Part shown: positions 17,252-26,229 of the stretch, in pieces | Numbering within the stretch: the first letter of the stretch is position 1 | How the letters are laid out: the number at the start of each line of letters is the position of its first letter | Assembly (NCBI GenBank): GCA_043778625.1 | Contig: JAYWFU010000128.1 | Location: 67,944-131,943 of the forward strand | Reading direction: 5' to 3' | Length of the DNA stretch: 64,000 nt | Source of the DNA: JACMRI01 sp043778625 | GTDB lineage: Bacteria > Bacteroidota > Bacteroidia > UBA4408 | Notes under the pieces: generated by a model | The model's database searches: none | What the model was told of the DNA's origin: nothing | What the model saw: the letters and a program-made list of their open reading frames with translations, nothing else | Position numbers and translations under genes: made by a program

Positions 17252-18913
17252 TTAACGGTTTAATAATTTACTCTCAATGGCTTGTAACCGTTGTTGTAGT
17301 AAGTCGTTTTGTTTTTTAAGTTCAATAATATACAAGTACGCCTCTTCAATTTTTTCCATTTGTTTTACTTGCATGTCAGCAAGTTTTAACCCGTCTTTCT
17401 GTACCTCAGTAGCACTAGGTATATTGGGTAAATGTTTGTTGGCGGTTATGTAATTATCTAACTCCGCTATGGTTAATAGGTTGTAGTTTTTATCAAATAC
17501 ATAGTCGGGAAAGATTAAGTTTTGGGGCATTACGTTTATTTCGCGCGCATACACGTAACCATTGGCGCTTACTTTAAAATTTATTTTACCACTAGCATCA
17601 TACGTTTGTATAGTTGCTTTATTACTTGGGCTATACACATTAAGCATAGCATCGCCAAACTGCCCTGCGGGTATAGCACCTATGGCAGTAAGGCCATCGC
17701 CCATTACTCTAAACGTGTAGTCGTAAGCGCCTGTAGGTTTGGTATTACTTACGATTAATGCAGTGGTACGGTCGCGCGTTACATTTATTTGCGCAGCAGT
17801 TAACCAATCTTGTGTGTGGTTAGTGCTAACATTAAGCCCTTGATAATCCACATCGCCCTTAACATTAAGCGCACAAGCTAACGATTGTGGGTACGGGAAA
17901 CCTATCTCTACGTTTTTGCCCATGCTTACCTTTCCGCCATTAGCACCAGTATTAATTTGTGTATTGCTACCACAAAAATAATTAATAAATAATTCGTTGG
18001 GGGTGTTGCCTCCAACACTAGCATCAATACCAGAGTTACCATTGGTAAACGATTGCATATTTAACAAGCCTGTGTTAGGCTTAGGGGCTCCAGTAGCATC
18101 GACATCAAATATTTGTACCCACCCACCAAACTGATGCCCAAAAGGAGCAAATGGCGTAGCTGCGCATGCAGGGGGCAGGGGCAACAAAATATTGCTACCT
18201 ATGTTGCGCCCGTAGTTAAACACGCCACCACCTGTGGTGGCGGTGGGCGTATAGCTTATGCCTATGTTAGCGGTGTTAAACGCTATGCCTTGCACGGCAC
18301 GCAGAGATTTAGTAAATGTTGCCGTATTATTAAATTCAGTTATTGTATTAAAACTAACTGGCGAGTTAAAATAGGCATTGTTATTAACGTTAATACTGCC
18401 ATTAACAGTAGTTGCACCATTAAGTTGTGTTGCACCACGTAACACGGTACTGTTTTGTACATCTAAGTCGTTATCTACCTTAAAATCTAAGCCTTTAATT
18501 AAGGTGGCTGCCTGCACCTTGTCAGTAATAATAACTCCGCCACCCACGTATAGGTTGTTGCTTATACGAGCATCGCCAATAACATCGAGTTTAAAAAACG
18601 GACTAGGTTGTGCGCCTATGCCCACATTGCCAGTGGGCTTGTACACATCGGCAGGATTATTAGCCGTTAGCCATGCCGTATTAGTAGCAGGTAGGGTTTG
18701 CCATGTGCCGTTACCTGCTAAGTACTGTGTGGCTAGGCCTGTAAAACTATAGCGTTCTATTTTGCCTTGCCCATTAGTTAGTACCAAGCCATTAAGGGTG
18801 GTGCTGTTGAGGTCGAATGATTTTATAACCATTTCGCCATTGGGCTTTAGGCGCAATGCTTCGGCGTTGTTGGTTTTAAGTAAAATGGTTGGTTGTTGGT
18901 AGTGCCTAGCCAA
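17252..18913 (-). CDS. Tail-fibre-like repetitive surface protein (main frame; 5' end out of frame)
   Basis: The 553-codon frame opens without an ATG (TTG at 18911-18913) and starts inside the conserved NNQP..LLKTNNAEALRLKPNG block, so the true N terminus lies upstream in another frame. Later parts are GNVGIGAQPSP, FKLDVIGDARISNNLYVGG and several repeats of the same beta-helical type, like phage tail fibres and Bacteroidota adhesins. The last 80 residues (LDNYITANKHLPNIPSATEV, then a coiled coil over about 515-550) are a common trimerising end domain of such proteins. First gene of the five-gene minus block. See the separate entries for its displaced 5' part and tandem repeat. Confidence 0.75.
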   Translation of the reverse strand: MARHYQQPTILLKTNNAEALRLKPNGEMVIKSFDLNSTTLNGLVLTNGQGKIERYSFTGLATQYLAGNGTWQTLPATNTAWLTANNPADVYKPTGNVGIGAQPSPFFKLDVIGDARISNNLYVGGGVIITDKVQAATLIKGLDFKVDNDLDVQNSTVLRGATQLNGATTVNGSINVNNNAYFNSPVSFNTITEFNNTATFTKSLRAVQGIAFNTANIGISYTPTATTGGGVFNYGRNIGSNILLPLPPACAATPFAPFGHQFGGWVQIFDVDATGAPKPNTGLLNMQSFTNGNSGIDASVGGNTPNELFINYFCGSNTQINTGANGGKVSMGKNVEIGFPYPQSLACALNVKGDVDYQGLNVSTNHTQDWLTAAQINVTRDRTTALIVSNTKPTGAYDYTFRVMGDGLTAIGAIPAGQFGDAMLNVYSPSNKATIQTYDASGKINFKVSANGYVYAREINVMPQNLIFPDYVFDKNYNLLTIAELDNYITANKHLPNIPSATEVQKDGLKLADMQVKQMEKIEEAYLYIIELKKQNDLLQQRLQAIESKLLNR

Positions 18914-19090
18914 TCGCCACTGTTGGCACTGGTACCGTTACGGTTCCAAGGGGCATTGGTTTGCGCAGTAGCAGTTAGTGCTGTGCTTAGCAAGGCGCAC
19001 ATGGTTATGCTCGCTATTGCATTAGCAACACTATGTGTTGTGTTGTGTTGTGTTGTGGCTAACCAACACGGGGATGTAATTGTTTTTCAT
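18890..19090 (-). pseudogene. Displaced 5' end of the tail-fibre-like gene (signal peptide out of frame)
   Basis: An ATG at 19090 opens MKNNYIPVLVSHNTTQHNT then hits a stop (19031-19033). One frame over, the DNA encodes a hydrophobic stretch ANAIASITMCALLSTALTA and TAQTNAPWNRNG, a good signal peptide end, then GDWLGTTNNQP. The main frame then resumes with ILLKTNNAEAL, and main frame and ATG are in the same phase. So two shifts flank the signal peptide: one at the TGTGT repeat and one at GGTTGGTT (18886-18893 on the plus strand). One extra repeat unit at each place (+5 and +4) would restore a single frame. Confidence 0.6.
19034..19057. repeat. Pentanucleotide tandem repeat (TGTGT, 4.8 copies)
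   Basis: Four full TGTGT units plus TGTG, 24 bases, lying 34 bases inside the coding start of the tail-fibre-like gene. A change of one unit shifts the reading frame, the usual layout of a slipped-strand contingency locus. Confidence 0.85.
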
Positions 19091-19282
19091 AGCTAATTGT
19101 TTTTATAGATTAACCAATAGTAACAAATAAAAATGGGATTATCAATTAAAAATGCCTAATGAAACATTAAAGCTAAAATTTGATAATGTTGCATTTATTA
19201 ATTGAATCCTCCCCACTTAAGTAAATACGCTGTTTTTTTTAATAGCTAGTGTAGTTATTGTTTTATGTATGTCCGCAAATAA

Positions 19283-19876
19283 TCATAATCCTGTAATTGC
19301 AGCAATAACAAGCCTGTCAAAGAGTTTCTCCTCAAAATATCTTCGATTCAGTTTGTAAACAAACTCGTTAAGGTATAATTGTAAGTACTTACCCTTTATT
19401 TTGTGGTAGTTCCCTAATAAATTTCGTTTAGCATTACTTATGGTAATGTGTACCCACTTTAGTACCTTTTTGGTAGTTTCTTTGTCTGATTTTTCAGTAA
19501 AGTGTAACTCTACATAGTCTGCTATATTTACGTAAGAGGTACTTTTGTCGCTAAAAACTATACTTTTTTCACTAATAGATTCTTTTATAGTCCCGTTTAT
19601 TTCAGTTGCACTGTGGCTAGTTAATACCTTTGCTTTAAAATATCTACATTGGTTAGACACCTTTCCGGTTTCAATATCCTCCAAAGGGGTTGATTCTGCT
19701 AGTATTGCGACATTTTGCTTGCCTACCGCTCCACGCCCTCTAACGCCTTTGCTTTTTTCTATTTCGCTAGACTCAATGGTAAAATACCCCTCGTCCATTT
19801 CAATCATTCCTTCTAAAGTGTAGCGTGCATCACGCTTGCCCATTGCCTTGCGGAGCTTGTGAACCATAGCCCACAC
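19283..19876 (-). pseudogene. IS1595 transposase, catalytic C-terminal part
   Basis: Holds the DDE/N catalytic core: the first aspartate in MIEMDEGYF, a second in VFSDKSTSY, and the asparagine region HITISNAKRNLLGNYHKI, followed by the family signature KYLQLYLNEFVYKLNRRY. It has no start of its own; the first residues (VWAMVHKLRKAMGKRD) continue the zinc-ribbon part encoded at 19830-20225 in another frame. Confidence 0.85.
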
Positions 19877-20225
19877 AGGTTTCGTAGCGTTTTAAACCTA
19901 ATTGTTTTTGTATTTCCTTACTCGAAAACCCTTTTTTAGTCGCACTGAGTAAAAACATAGTTTTATACCATACTAAAAAAGGTAAGTTAGAACTCTGCAT
20001 AATTGTTCCGCTACGCAAAGAAGTACGACTTCTGCATATTTTGCACTCGTAACTCAACCTACTTTTTATCCAATAATGTGTAGTATTACCACAGTTACAA
20101 ACTATACCCATAGTGTCTCGTTCGCCCTTGAAATGGGCTATGCAGGCTTCTTCGCTCTCAAAATTTGCTGTAAAATTAAATAAATTCATACCGTTTTTTT
20201 CTGCTAAGATAACTAAAAATATCAA
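19830..20225 (-). pseudogene. IS1595 transposase, N-terminal zinc-ribbon part
   Basis: Contains the paired cysteines CNCG and CKIC of the zinc-ribbon that precedes ISXO2-type transposases, then FSSKEIQKQLGLKRYE. At KRYE the frame is lost: the sequence GAAACC would read on into VWAMVHK if it were GAACC, so one extra A explains the break. The tail after KRYE is out-of-frame sequence. Confidence 0.85.
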
Positions 20226-20255
20226 TTATGGGTATTTGCGGACATGCATTTATTG

Positions 20256-20396
20256 TTTTAACCTTGAGCTATGGTACAAGTGGTATTTTATACCTTAAAC
20301 TATTGGTAGAAAAAAGTCGTAAATACAATTGATGGAATATAATTAAACACCCACCGTAAATTAAATTGTAAGTACACTATTATTTCAAGGTTAAAA
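20256..20396. repeat. Segment flanked by a 12-base inverted repeat
   Basis: TTTTAACCTTGA (20256-20267) and its exact complement (20385-20396) bracket 117 bases of AT-rich DNA between the IS1595 end and the 1033-aa protein gene. It may be a small non-autonomous element or regulatory fold; chance cannot be ruled out in AT-rich sequence. The rest of this 193-base gap holds no clear promoter. Confidence 0.35.
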
Positions 20397-20438
20397 TAGT
20401 ATATTTACAACACTTAAATATTTTTAATCAAAATACAA

Positions 20439-23400
20439 ATGACAATGAAGAAAAAATTACTTACCCTCGTATTTTCACTAATCATACTAAATAGTTTTGC
20501 ACAAGTAGCCACTTGGACTAATGGTGGTGGCACTAATTTATTTAGCACTCCGCTTAACTGGAGTACTGGCATAGTTCCAACTACTGCCAACGATGTGCTC
20601 TTTGATGGTTCTACGGCAGCCACATGTATTATTGACCAAAACGTAAGTGTAAAAACAATAACTGGTAATAGTACCTACAACGGTGCTATTATGTTTAATG
20701 CTGGCTCTACCATAACTACCAACACCGATTTTACTTGGAATAGTAGCACCACCATTACAGGCAATACAGGTAGCGTAACTATTGGACGAAACTTTTTTAT
20801 GAGCGCAGGTAGCTTTATTGCAGGTACGGGTACAATAATGGTTATGGCTGCCTATGCCCAAAACGGAACAACCAATACCGTAAATTTATCCGCAGCTGGT
20901 TTGGTTACTTATACCACCACATTTATGTTACAAAACGGAACGTATATAGCGCCTGCTAACGAAACTCACAATGGTAATTTTACGGTATCGGGTGGTACAT
21001 TTACACCCAATAATGGCAATGTGCGTTTTGTGTCGCCTAGTAGTACTGTTATAGCCACTAGTGCTACTAACGCTGCTATAATTACTAATACTCAACCATT
21101 TTACAATTTAATATTCGAAAACTCAACTATTGCTCCAGCTAACTTATTTAGAACCTATGCAGTAAGCGGTATAGTTACTGTAAACAACGAATTAATTTAT
21201 GATTATGGTGCAACTTTAGCTAACCCAAGTATTATTACTAATAGGTCAGGTGCAACAGGTACTATTGTACTAAAAAAAGATTTACGCGTAATTACGGGTT
21301 CTACTCGTCGTAATTACGATGGTGGTTCAGCAACTATTGAGTTAAATAGTTCGTCAACTCAAACCTTGTTTATTAATAACCTCAACAATGGTTATACGCT
21401 TTGTAATGTAAGTGTTACAGGGCCAGCACGTACTATACAAAATACAAGCTCGCCGTTTCAAACTCATCAGTTAAACTGCATGAGTTTTACGTGTGCTGCC
21501 AGTGGCTTTATTACAATGAACACTAGTTTAAATTTAAAAGGCGATTTAACCGATAATGGTAATTTAATATTTCCTTCGTCACAAATTACTTATTTTAGAG
21601 GCGATGCCAAAAATCAAAATATTATTACCTCAGGCGAAATATCGTTTTCTACTCTGCGTATTGTAAACGGAACGCCTTACTCAATTATACAACAAGGCAA
21701 TGTGGCTGTTAGAGATTTTATGGCGTTTGCTTCGGGGGCAACACATAATGTAAATGGCAGAGTACTAACATTTAAATCAGTAGCGGTAGGTGGTAATTCT
21801 GCAAAAACAGGTATGCTCACCGATTTAACATTGTTTCCTACGGCACAACTAATAGGTAACTTTACGGTGGAACGTTTTTTAAAAGGTGGTACAACGGGTT
21901 GGGTATTATTAGGTTCGCCGTTTGGATCACAAAATACGCTAAATGATTGGAAAGATGATTTTGCAATGAGTGGTTTTACAGGTAGCACGGGCAATACGTT
22001 TCCTGCATTTACATCAATGTATAGTTACGACGAAACTCAGCCAGGTGCCGTGGGTGCTGATGCCAAATATATTGCACCAACTAATATTACTAATACAATA
22101 GGTACAGGTAAAGGTTGGTGGGCTTATGTAGGTACTGCGTTAAATACTACTACTGATATAACATTAGATGTTACTGGTGCTTTAACGTCAGGCATTAACA
22201 GAAACAACGTAAACATACCCGTAACCGCTACGCCCAACAATGGTGCTATACCCAACGCTGATGACGGTTGGAACTTAATAGCAAACCCTTATCCAGCCTC
22301 GTTAGATTTTAAATTATTTAGAGCAAGCAATGGAGGCTTAGGTTTGGGAGCAAGTATATTTGCCTATAATGCTGATTTAGGGGCTGACGCTACTTATAAC
22401 GATGCCACAAGTATATCAAGCCCTAGTGTGTTTAGCGGTGGTATAAGTCAGTTTTTAACAAGCTCAAGGGCCTTTAACGTGCAAGTAACAAGTTCAGGTA
22501 ACTTAGTGGCGCAAGAAAACCATAAACGTGTATCAGGTGCTGGCGATAACATGCCTCTATGGCGTGTAGCCACAGCAGATAGTGCTACACAGTATTTTAG
22601 AATATTTATGCAAAATAATACTGATAACCGTGTGAATGATTGTGTACTTAATTTTAACGACCTTGCCACCACTGGCATTGACGATTACGATGCACTTAGA
22701 ACAAAAACACTAGTAGATAACCCACATGATATGTTATTAATGACCAAGCTTAACGGACGAGATTTTGCCATAAACTCAATACCGTTAGATACCATTAACA
22801 TAACCAACTTACCGCTTAGTACACGTGTGGGCACAACAGGTTCGTACACTATTAATGCTAGTAACTTAGCTGGTATAGTACCTAATAATTACTGCATTAA
22901 GTTAGTGGATTATAAGCTAAACACCACTATTAATTTGCGTAACGAAAGTTATACTACCGTATTAGACTCTAACGATAATGCTACCTATCGTTTCAGTATT
23001 GTTATTGAACCCAACGCTACTGCCTTAAACGTTACGGCTAGTGTTAGCGTGCCTGTTAATAATTTAACTAATGTGCAAGCAAGTGTAAATAGTGCTAGTA
23101 ATTTTAATTACTACTTAATAAACACAACTACTGGTACTAAAGTAGATTCGGTAATGAATAATAACACCGCCCAGTTTAACAATGTGGCAGCAGGCTATAC
23201 TTACAAAGTACAAGCTGTGCAAGTGGGTGGAGCTATATGCTCAGTAGCCGAAACCATGGTTGAAATAGTAGCCAACGTTACCAACATACACACCAATGCC
23301 ACTAAAGCACTACAAAGCTACTATGCTAACGGAACTATTGTGGTTAAAACCAATGCTACTTACGAACCTGCTACTATAACAGTACACAATATGTTAGGGC

Positions 23401-23540
23401 AATTATTAACTAGTAAAAAAATTACACTTAACGGACAAACTGAATTAGTTGTACTAGGCGATATTGCTACGCAAAACGTGTTGGTAACAGTAGTTTCCAA
23501 CACTACTAATTATAGTAACAAAATTACAGTAATTAAGTAA
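20439..23540 (+). CDS. Large secreted T9SS cargo protein
   Basis: A 1033-aa precursor; the likely start is the second ATG (20445), giving the signal peptide KKKLLTLVFSLIILNSFAQ. The mature protein opens ATWTNGGGTNLFSTPLNWS and continues in beta-helix-like repeats rich in T, N, S and G, then a part with GWVLLGSPFGSQNTLNDW and DDGWNLIANPYPAS, which recur in Bacteroidota surface proteins. The last 75 residues (MLGQLLTSKKI, TELVVLG, NKITVIK) form a T9SS sorting domain. No catalytic motif is visible; an adhesin or matrix role is likely. A strong terminator follows. Confidence 0.8.
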   Translation: MTMKKKLLTLVFSLIILNSFAQVATWTNGGGTNLFSTPLNWSTGIVPTTANDVLFDGSTAATCIIDQNVSVKTITGNSTYNGAIMFNAGSTITTNTDFTWNSSTTITGNTGSVTIGRNFFMSAGSFIAGTGTIMVMAAYAQNGTTNTVNLSAAGLVTYTTTFMLQNGTYIAPANETHNGNFTVSGGTFTPNNGNVRFVSPSSTVIATSATNAAIITNTQPFYNLIFENSTIAPANLFRTYAVSGIVTVNNELIYDYGATLANPSIITNRSGATGTIVLKKDLRVITGSTRRNYDGGSATIELNSSSTQTLFINNLNNGYTLCNVSVTGPARTIQNTSSPFQTHQLNCMSFTCAASGFITMNTSLNLKGDLTDNGNLIFPSSQITYFRGDAKNQNIITSGEISFSTLRIVNGTPYSIIQQGNVAVRDFMAFASGATHNVNGRVLTFKSVAVGGNSAKTGMLTDLTLFPTAQLIGNFTVERFLKGGTTGWVLLGSPFGSQNTLNDWKDDFAMSGFTGSTGNTFPAFTSMYSYDETQPGAVGADAKYIAPTNITNTIGTGKGWWAYVGTALNTTTDITLDVTGALTSGINRNNVNIPVTATPNNGAIPNADDGWNLIANPYPASLDFKLFRASNGGLGLGASIFAYNADLGADATYNDATSISSPSVFSGGISQFLTSSRAFNVQVTSSGNLVAQENHKRVSGAGDNMPLWRVATADSATQYFRIFMQNNTDNRVNDCVLNFNDLATTGIDDYDALRTKTLVDNPHDMLLMTKLNGRDFAINSIPLDTINITNLPLSTRVGTTGSYTINASNLAGIVPNNYCIKLVDYKLNTTINLRNESYTTVLDSNDNATYRFSIVIEPNATALNVTASVSVPVNNLTNVQASVNSASNFNYYLINTTTGTKVDSVMNNNTAQFNNVAAGYTYKVQAVQVGGAICSVAETMVEIVANVTNIHTNATKALQSYYANGTIVVKTNATYEPATITVHNMLGQLLTSKKITLNGQTELVVLGDIATQNVLVTVVSNTTNYSNKITVIK

Positions 23541-23558
23541 CCTAGTATTTTATAACCC

Positions 23559-23610
23559 AAACTAATTTTAATAGTGTGTTAAATTTAACGTTCTATTAAA
23601 ATTAGTTTTT
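23559..23610 (+). terminator. Intrinsic terminator after the 1033-aa protein gene
   Basis: A perfect 16-base stem (23559-23574 and 23593-23608) with an 18-base loop followed by a short T run. It ends the upstream transcript only 15 bases before the next ATG, so the 685-aa gene may need its own promoter or read-through. Confidence 0.8.
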
Positions 23611-23624
23611 AGCTTTTAACAGCA

Positions 23625-25682
23625 ATGAAAACAATGAAAGCAATCAAAATAATTATATTGTTTTTATTGTTTGGTATAGCAAACGTTAATGCCCAAAATA
23701 ATGTAGGTATAGGTACAACTACACCTAATGCTAAAGCTGTACTGGAGCTACAAGCTATTGATAAAGGTTTTTTGGCACCACGCATGAGTGCCGTGCAAAT
23801 GAACGCTATAACAACACCACCTAATGGCTTGCTAGTGTACAACACTACTGTTAATTGTTTTAATTACTGGAATAGTGTTACCACAACTTGGGTAAATATG
23901 TGTGCAAGCACTGGCACTACTGGAGTAAGCAATAGCGGCGATACTGTAATTATTAATTTATTAAAAGTAGATAGTGCATTTATTACCAACTTGTTTGCCA
24001 CATACATAAAGGCTGACAGTGCGTTTATTAAAAATATAATTAGTAATTATATTAAAACGGATAGTGCTTTTATTCACTTACTGCGTAGCGATACTGCTTA
24101 CATTAAAACATTAATAACCAATACTATTAACGCGCACTACATTGTAACTGATAGCATTAATGCTGGTTTTGGACGCTTTGATAGCATATATGTAAACGGA
24201 CAAAACTTACAACAATACATAAGCACATTATTAAGTAATAAAGACACGGTGGTGTTAAAATACCTGCAAACTGATAGCATACAAACCTTACTAATAAAGG
24301 CAGATAGTGCCTACATTAAAAACTTACTGGCTAATACAATTACTGCTACGTTTATAATTACTGATAGTATTAAAGCAGCCTTTGGGCGTTTTGATAGTTT
24401 GTATGTTGGGGGTAAAAACATATTACAAACAATTAGCGACAGTATTAAAGCACAAGCATGGTTGCTAAAGGGCAACACTGCTACTACAACTAATTATTTG
24501 GGTACAAACAATGCGCAAGATTTAGTGTTTAAAACCAACGGGGTTGAAAACATGCGCATACTCAATACAAACGGTAATGTAGGTATTGGTACCACTACAC
24601 CTGCATTTAGGTTGCACGTACCTGCAGGTTACATAGGTACTGATTACATCAACACTACCGATAACTCCGTTAACACAGGGGTTACAGGCATTATGATAAA
24701 AGCTGGCGATAATTTTTTGCGTACAGGTACAGCAGCCGCTATTAATTCTTTTTTAGGAATAACAGCACCAGGCGGCGATAACTTAGGCAACCATTTTGCA
24801 ACAACTACATTAAATATGAATGCTAACTTTATTACTAACGCACAAGGTAGCTCAACATTTGCACAAAGTAATAATACCTCTACTTCATTTGTTGATGCCC
24901 CTATACAATTACGTGAGGCACAGTTTGGTGGGGCAGGGTTTATAGCTCCTCGCCTAAGTTTTCATTGGGCAGGTGTGGTAGCTTCGCAAATAGGCATAGA
25001 AGCCAGCGGGCGAATAGCCATACGTAATAACCCAGGTACAGGCTACGAAAACTTTGTGGCCAACGAAACCTATGCCAATGGCTGGTTTAGAAACATAAAC
25101 TCAAATACAGGTTTGTATAACGAAACTAATTTTACTGGAATATACTCGCCAAGTGTAGGGGTTATGGCTATTTTTAACAATGGTGTATTAGGCATTAAAA
25201 CAATTACGCCCACTGCCGACCTTGATGTAAACGGTACAGTACGTGTACAAAGCCTACCTGCAGGCGCTAATAACGAAAGCATAGTAACCGTTGATGGTGC
25301 AGGAAACTTACACAAAAAACCAGCAGGCTTTGGAGGTGCTATCTATGTAGGGACTTTTTATTCGGGTAACACAGGAGCTCCACCAGCTTCGCCGCCTGTT
25401 AGTGGCTATTTTACATCAGCTTCAGCTTATAATTATAGTTGTGCTCCCGTTTGTAGAGATGTTGTTACAGTTAATTTTCCAGCTTTACCTAATACAAATT
25501 ACGTCGTAATCTGCACTCCCGTTTGCAATACTTGCACCACAGATTTCGCTGCAGATTTTTCAAATGAAATACGTACACCATTAATTTATCAAAAAACTAC
25601 TACTAGTTTTAAATTAATGGTTGAAGAGACTGGCAACGCTACACAAGACTTAACATGGGATATTGTTATTATTAATTATTAA
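23625..25682 (+). CDS. Tail-fibre-like repeat protein
   Basis: A 685-aa secreted protein, signal peptide about 1-24 (ANVNAQ). Residues 25-95 contain NVGIGTTTPNAKAVLEL and FLAPRMSAVQM, the usual start of Bacteroidota tail-fibre-like proteins. Residues 115-275 form repeats built on DSAFI/DTAYI, with a 35-residue unit that occurs twice (about 157-190 and 227-262, both ending GRFDS-[IL]-Y-V), probably a long rod. NNAQDLVFKTNGVENMRI follows. The C terminus (about 575-685) looks like a tail-fibre knob domain, ending DLTWDIVIINY. No T9SS domain is seen. The exosortase gene follows 8 bases later. Confidence 0.75.
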   Translation: MKTMKAIKIIILFLLFGIANVNAQNNVGIGTTTPNAKAVLELQAIDKGFLAPRMSAVQMNAITTPPNGLLVYNTTVNCFNYWNSVTTTWVNMCASTGTTGVSNSGDTVIINLLKVDSAFITNLFATYIKADSAFIKNIISNYIKTDSAFIHLLRSDTAYIKTLITNTINAHYIVTDSINAGFGRFDSIYVNGQNLQQYISTLLSNKDTVVLKYLQTDSIQTLLIKADSAYIKNLLANTITATFIITDSIKAAFGRFDSLYVGGKNILQTISDSIKAQAWLLKGNTATTTNYLGTNNAQDLVFKTNGVENMRILNTNGNVGIGTTTPAFRLHVPAGYIGTDYINTTDNSVNTGVTGIMIKAGDNFLRTGTAAAINSFLGITAPGGDNLGNHFATTTLNMNANFITNAQGSSTFAQSNNTSTSFVDAPIQLREAQFGGAGFIAPRLSFHWAGVVASQIGIEASGRIAIRNNPGTGYENFVANETYANGWFRNINSNTGLYNETNFTGIYSPSVGVMAIFNNGVLGIKTITPTADLDVNGTVRVQSLPAGANNESIVTVDGAGNLHKKPAGFGGAIYVGTFYSGNTGAPPASPPVSGYFTSASAYNYSCAPVCRDVVTVNFPALPNTNYVVICTPVCNTCTTDFAADFSNEIRTPLIYQKTTTSFKLMVEETGNATQDLTWDIVIINY

Positions 25683-25689
25683 ATAATAA

Positions 25690-26223
25690 ATGCTCAACAA
25701 CCGCTATTTTATACTACTTACATTACTTAAAGCATTAGGGCTGTATGTATTGTGGTTTGTAGTGTATGATTTGTGGTTGCACCCTTTAGGTAAGTTAGAT
25801 AGATGGGCTATTAATAGCATAAGTATAACTGCCAGCGGTGTATTAAAATTAATGGGCTACACACTACTACCAGAGCCTCCGCCCGAAGAGGTGATACGCA
25901 CCATAGGTATTGATGGCACACATGGCTTGTGGATTGGCGACCCTTGCAACGGCTTAACCATTATGGCACTGTTTGCAGGTTTTGTGCTAATAATGCCAGG
26001 TAATTATAAAGCTAAATTATGGTACATACCATTAGGGTTAGCCGTATTACATTTAGCCAACATATTGCGTGTAGTGGGTTTGTGCTTGGTGTTAAAACAT
26101 TACCCAACCTCTTTAGAGTTTAACCATACCTACAGCTTTACTATTGTGGTGTATAGCATTGTGTTTGCCTTGTGGATGTACTGGATAAACAACCACTCGT
26201 TTACCACAACTAAAGCTAGTTAG
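25690..26223 (+). CDS. Exosortase/archaeosortase family protein
   Basis: A 177-aa multi-spanning membrane protein with about five hydrophobic segments. The three catalytic residues of the family are visible: C86 in IGDPCNGLTIM, R127 in HLANILRVVGL and H146 in FNHTYSFTIVVY. Exosortases cleave and probably transfer substrate proteins that carry a C-terminal sorting helix. It is short compared with EpsH-type enzymes, like the small Bacteroidota forms. It sits 8 bases after the tail-fibre-like gene, so they share a transcript. No exopolysaccharide genes and no recognisable PEP-CTERM protein are adjacent. Confidence 0.85.
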   Translation: MLNNRYFILLTLLKALGLYVLWFVVYDLWLHPLGKLDRWAINSISITASGVLKLMGYTLLPEPPPEEVIRTIGIDGTHGLWIGDPCNGLTIMALFAGFVLIMPGNYKAKLWYIPLGLAVLHLANILRVVGLCLVLKHYPTSLEFNHTYSFTIVVYSIVFALWMYWINNHSFTTTKAS

Positions 26224-26229
26224 CAACAA

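Larger units (their letters stand above)
19269..20245 (-). mobile_element. IS1595-family (ISXO2-like) insertion sequence, frameshifted
   Basis: Bounded by inverted ends: ATGTCCGCAAAT at 19269-19280 and its complement at 20234-20245, with similarity continuing a few bases inward (ATAnnCAT). The 977-base size and a single transposase gene fit a basic IS1595 element without passenger genes. The transposase is split by one frameshift, so the copy is probably inactive. I could not see a clear target duplication outside the ends. It separates two divergent surface-protein blocks. Confidence 0.8.

Noticed and set aside
18886..18913. Programmed -1 ribosomal frameshift for the tail-fibre-like gene
   Set aside because: No slippery heptamer of X-XXY-YYZ type at the shift point; a repeat-unit change or mutation explains the break better.
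19261..20253. Target-site duplication around the IS1595 element
   Set aside because: Bases outside the two ends (TTTTATGT and GCATTTAT) do not match as an 8-base direct repeat.
25575..25682. PEP-CTERM-like tail on the 685-aa protein as exosortase substrate
   Set aside because: The C terminus lacks the short motif, hydrophobic helix and basic end; it ends in a beta-type sequence.
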